A stretch of DNA of 64,000 bases from assembly GCA_900539665.1 (NCBI GenBank), contig UQCV01000003.1, forward strand, positions 6,585 to 70,584, given 5' to 3'. This DNA is from an uncultured Succinivibrionaceae bacterium. GTDB lineage: Bacteria > Pseudomonadota > Gammaproteobacteria > Enterobacterales > Succinivibrionaceae. Shown here one piece after another: positions 63,719-64,000 of the stretch (its first letter is position 1; each line of letters begins with the position of its first letter). The position numbers and the translations under genes are program-made. Under the pieces are notes generated by a model. That model was not told the origin of the DNA and made no database searches. It worked only from the letters and a program-made list of their open reading frames with translations.

Positions 63719-64000
63719 GGTTGATATAATAATGTCGGTTCGTAATGGAACTACCTTGTTTGAAAGAAAGTTCACTCAAAGCTCTTTAGATTTCTTAGGT
63801 TAGGCTTCTAACTGGTACAAACTTGTATAGAGTGTAGTAGAACCATTTACTTCTCGGATTTTGAAGCTAAAAGTGGATTTAGCTTGAATTAGGGACAAAC
63901 GCCTCCATTGGAGGTGTTTGTGTTTGATATGTAAAAGGGGGCTTTCCCGAGTTTAGCTGTTCCTAACTAAAAATTTACCACCCAAACCAATCGCAAAGGC
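63719..64000. other. Region after birA to the window edge
   Basis: Apart from the hairpin, no gene can be established. On the minus strand an open frame of 15 codons enters from the edge and ends at 63953 (ending AFAIGLGGKFLVRNS). It could be the tail of a convergent membrane protein, but it is too short to tell. Confidence 0.3.
63895..63921. terminator. Hairpin after birA
   Basis: ACAAACGCCTCC pairs with GGAGGTGTTTGT (one G-U) around a three-base loop, followed by GTTTG. It is a probable terminator for birA and may also serve a convergent gene that enters from the right edge. Confidence 0.65.

Noticed and set aside
1..64000. Mobile elements, CRISPR arrays, toxin-antitoxin or defence systems, tRNA or rRNA genes
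   Set aside because: I looked for transposase-like frames, regularly spaced repeats, cloverleaf-type sequences and unfamiliar gene clusters and saw none.

Overview
This window is a stretch of ordinary chromosome from a Gram-negative gammaproteobacterium. By eye it is AT-rich. It is densely packed with housekeeping operons whose gene order matches the Enterobacterales/Vibrionales/Aeromonadales: ftsY-ftsE-ftsX-rpoH, def-fmt-rsmB-trkA, kdsD-kdsC-lptC-lptA-lptB-rpoN-hpf-ptsN-rapZ, and mlaFEDCB-murA. A complete menaquinone locus, low GC and simplified versions of several loci suggest an anaerobic or facultative relative such as the Succinivibrionaceae. That placement is inference only. I saw no phage, insertion sequence, CRISPR array, rRNA or tRNA.

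Layout. 1-7015 (minus strand): a five-gene run, probably transcribed from about 7070 leftward, with a six-helix membrane protein, an aminopeptidase P-type M24 peptidase, PssA, RecG and an AsmA-family protein cut by the window edge. 7307-9355 (plus): oligopeptidase A, ending at a bidirectional terminator shared with rnb (9460-11586, minus). 11732-19195 (minus): menF-menD-menH-menB-menC-menE, with menA divergent at 19312. 20367-26722 (plus): a YfcZ-like protein, lytic transglycosylase MltF, and the potFGHI putrescine importer. 26847-33534: rluA (plus), then def-fmt-rsmB-trkA-trkH (minus). 33535-34336 is an 802-bp AT-rich gap. 34337-38985 (plus): a LysM protein, a four-zinc-ribbon YrdD-like protein, purE, a fused TsaC-AroE and rsmJ. 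39119-42202: a 1027-residue Sel1-repeat protein. 42349-43345 (minus): a small membrane protein and rsmD. 43559-47705 (plus): ftsY-ftsE-ftsX-rpoH. 47860-56060 (minus): a DUF554 protein and the rapZ-to-kdsD cluster. 56636-63718 (plus): mlaFEDCB, murA, murB and birA.

How the genes work together. The men genes make menaquinone from chorismate; menA adds the isoprenoid tail. The kds/lpt genes make Kdo precursors and move LPS to the cell surface, while mla genes keep phospholipid out of the outer leaflet, and murA/murB/mltF act on peptidoglycan. rpoN, hpf, ptsN and rapZ are the conserved sigma-54/nitrogen-PTS group. The def operon finishes translation start and rRNA maturation and also carries both TrkA and TrkH for potassium uptake.

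I found no obviously new multi-gene system. The most unusual points are the in-frame TsaC-AroE fusion that keeps a strong internal ribosome binding site before aroE, the very long cytoplasmic Sel1-repeat protein, the inserted linker in RNase II, an exact 21-bp tandem duplication next to a palindrome upstream of hpf, a hairpin that covers the mltF ribosome binding site, a GC-rich hairpin between potF and potG, and a long possible leader RNA before the LysM gene. Several starts were moved inward from the longest open frame where a Shine-Dalgarno sequence or family alignment supports a later codon.
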